From positions 1 through 7,128 of the forward strand of contig CAJYRH010000246.1 of assembly GCA_913776795.1 (NCBI GenBank): DNA of 7,128 nucleotides, given 5' to 3'. The notes below the pieces were generated by a model. The model ran no database searches, was not told the DNA's origin, and worked only from the letters and a program-made list of their open reading frames with translations. Source of the DNA: an uncultured Pseudorhodoferax sp. Its GTDB lineage: Bacteria; Pseudomonadota; Gammaproteobacteria; Burkholderiales; Burkholderiaceae. The position numbers and the translations under genes are program-made. This document shows positions 6,430 through 7,128 of this stretch, piece by piece. Every line of letters starts with the position of its first letter. Positions within the stretch are counted from its first letter, which is position 1.

Positions 6430-6439
6430 GCCCTCAGGC
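6424..6439. other. Palindrome spanning the convergent stop codons
   Basis: GCCTGAGCCCTCAGGC has two 7-base arms around a central CC. The mnmH TGA (6427-6429) lies in the left arm and the stop of the minus-strand ligase (TCA on the plus strand, 6434-6436) in the right arm, placed symmetrically. Each transcript could form a short hairpin at its end after loosening the innermost pairs. No T run follows on either side, so a bidirectional intrinsic terminator is only a possibility. Confidence 0.4.
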
Positions 6440-7128
6440 GACCCGGCGGTCGCGCCCTGCCCAGTGCTGCTCGCGCAACTTGTACTTGAGCAGCTTGCCG
6501 GCCGGCGACAGCGGGATCGCGTCCACGAATTCCACGCTGCGCGGGCATTTGTAGCCGGCGATCAGCTGCTTGCAGTGGGCGATGAGTGCCTCCGCCGTGA
6601 ACAATGCGTCGGCGCGCAGCACGACGACGGCGTGCACGCGTTCGCCCCATGCGTCGTCGGGCACGCCGATCACCGCGGACATCGAGACCTGGGGCAGTTG
6701 CGCGATGGCGTTCTCGACCTCGGCCGAGTAGACGTTCTCGCCGCCGGTGACCACCATGTCCTTGAGCCGGTCGACCACGTAGACGAAGCCGTCTTCGTCC
6801 ATCATGCCGCCGTCGCCGGTGTGCATCCAGCCATCGCGCAGCACCTCGGCGGTCTGCTCGGGCTTGTTCCAGTAGCCCTGCATGACCATGGGGCCGCGCG
6901 CGGCGATCTCGCCCACGGTGCCGTTGGGCACGGGCTGGCCCGCGCGGTCGACGATGCGCACTTCGGCGATCGGCACGGGCCGGCCGGCCGAGCGGCGGCG
7001 CGCGGCCGGCTGGTCGGGCGCGTGGCACCAGGCCGGCAGTGCGGTGATGACGGGCGACAGCTCGGTCATGCCGTAGAGCTGGCAGAAGCGTGCGCCGGGC
7101 AGCTTGTCGAGCGCCTGCAGCAGCAGCG
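6434..7128 (-). CDS. AMP-dependent acyl-CoA synthetase/ligase, C-terminal part (partial)
   Basis: This member of the ANL superfamily activates a carboxylic acid with ATP and joins it to CoA. The gene enters from the right edge, so the N-terminus and P-loop region are missing; 230 residues are visible. In order they show FCQLYGMTE (adenine and acyl-binding A5 motif, about residues 15-23), GEIAARGPMVMQGYWNKPEQT, DGWMHTGDGGMMDEDGFVYVVDR with Asp105 expected to hold the ribose, the hinge RLKDMVVTGGENVYSAEVE, and the C-terminal lobe ending in IPLSPAGKLLKYKLRE with the adenylation lysine at about 211. An internal methionine at 7069 is not the start, because the conserved LYG precedes it in frame. 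It probably serves the same acid catabolism as the dehydrogenase and hydratase genes. The chain length or ring type of the substrate cannot be judged. Confidence 0.93.
   Translation of the reverse strand, partial: LLLQALDKLPGARFCQLYGMTELSPVITALPAWCHAPDQPAARRRSAGRPVPIAEVRIVDRAGQPVPNGTVGEIAARGPMVMQGYWNKPEQTAEVLRDGWMHTGDGGMMDEDGFVYVVDRLKDMVVTGGENVYSAEVENAIAQLPQVSMSAVIGVPDDAWGERVHAVVVLRADALFTAEALIAHCKQLIAGYKCPRSVEFVDAIPLSPAGKLLKYKLREQHWAGRDRRVA

Noticed and set aside
6434..7069. A complete 211-residue ligase-like gene starting at the ATG at 7069
   Set aside because: The same frame stays open to the window edge and carries the conserved LYG just before that methionine, so the gene is a larger one cut by the window.

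Overview
The window reads as an ordinary chromosomal segment of a very GC-rich betaproteobacterium, most likely order Burkholderiales and perhaps Comamonadaceae (a Variovorax- or Acidovorax-like organism). The evidence is the strong G/C bias at third codon positions, a stand-alone Leu/Ile/Val-type periplasmic binding protein embedded among CoA-ester genes, and the style of the proteins. The genus is a guess. I see no tRNA, rRNA, CRISPR array, insertion sequence or phage gene.

Layout. Bases 1-104 hold the last codons of an acyl-CoA dehydrogenase. It is followed after 38 bases by a periplasmic substrate-binding protein (143-1348). A 197-base spacer then carries four short inverted repeats in about 100 bases. 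Next comes a PaaG-like enoyl-CoA hydratase/isomerase (1546-2346). A compact gap with a plausible sigma-70 promoter leads into an HD-GYP c-di-GMP phosphodiesterase (2393-3601), whose end overlaps the start of a small four-helix membrane protein of the DUF2127 type (3595-4071). After a 110-base spacer with a triple 9-base repeat comes a tandem-hotdog PaaI-type thioesterase (4182-5099). A 226-base spacer precedes mnmH/selU, the tRNA 2-selenouridine synthase (5326-6429). The last gene is on the minus strand: the C-terminal 230 residues of an AMP-forming acyl-CoA ligase (6434-7128). It converges on mnmH with only four bases between the two stop codons.

How the genes fit together. The dehydrogenase, binding protein, hydratase/isomerase, thioesterase and CoA ligase form a loose cluster for uptake, CoA activation, oxidation and release of an organic acid (fatty, aromatic or alicyclic). 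The substrate cannot be read from the sequence. The HD-GYP/DUF2127 pair and mnmH look like independent housekeeping or signalling genes interleaved with that cluster.

I found no convincing new multi-gene system. The points most worth a second look are the hairpin cluster at 1393-1495, a shared GAGAAT box just upstream of two genes that lack a good ribosome binding site (suggesting very short-leader or leaderless transcripts), the altered active-site residues of the thioesterase and hydratase, and the palindrome that holds both convergent stop codons.
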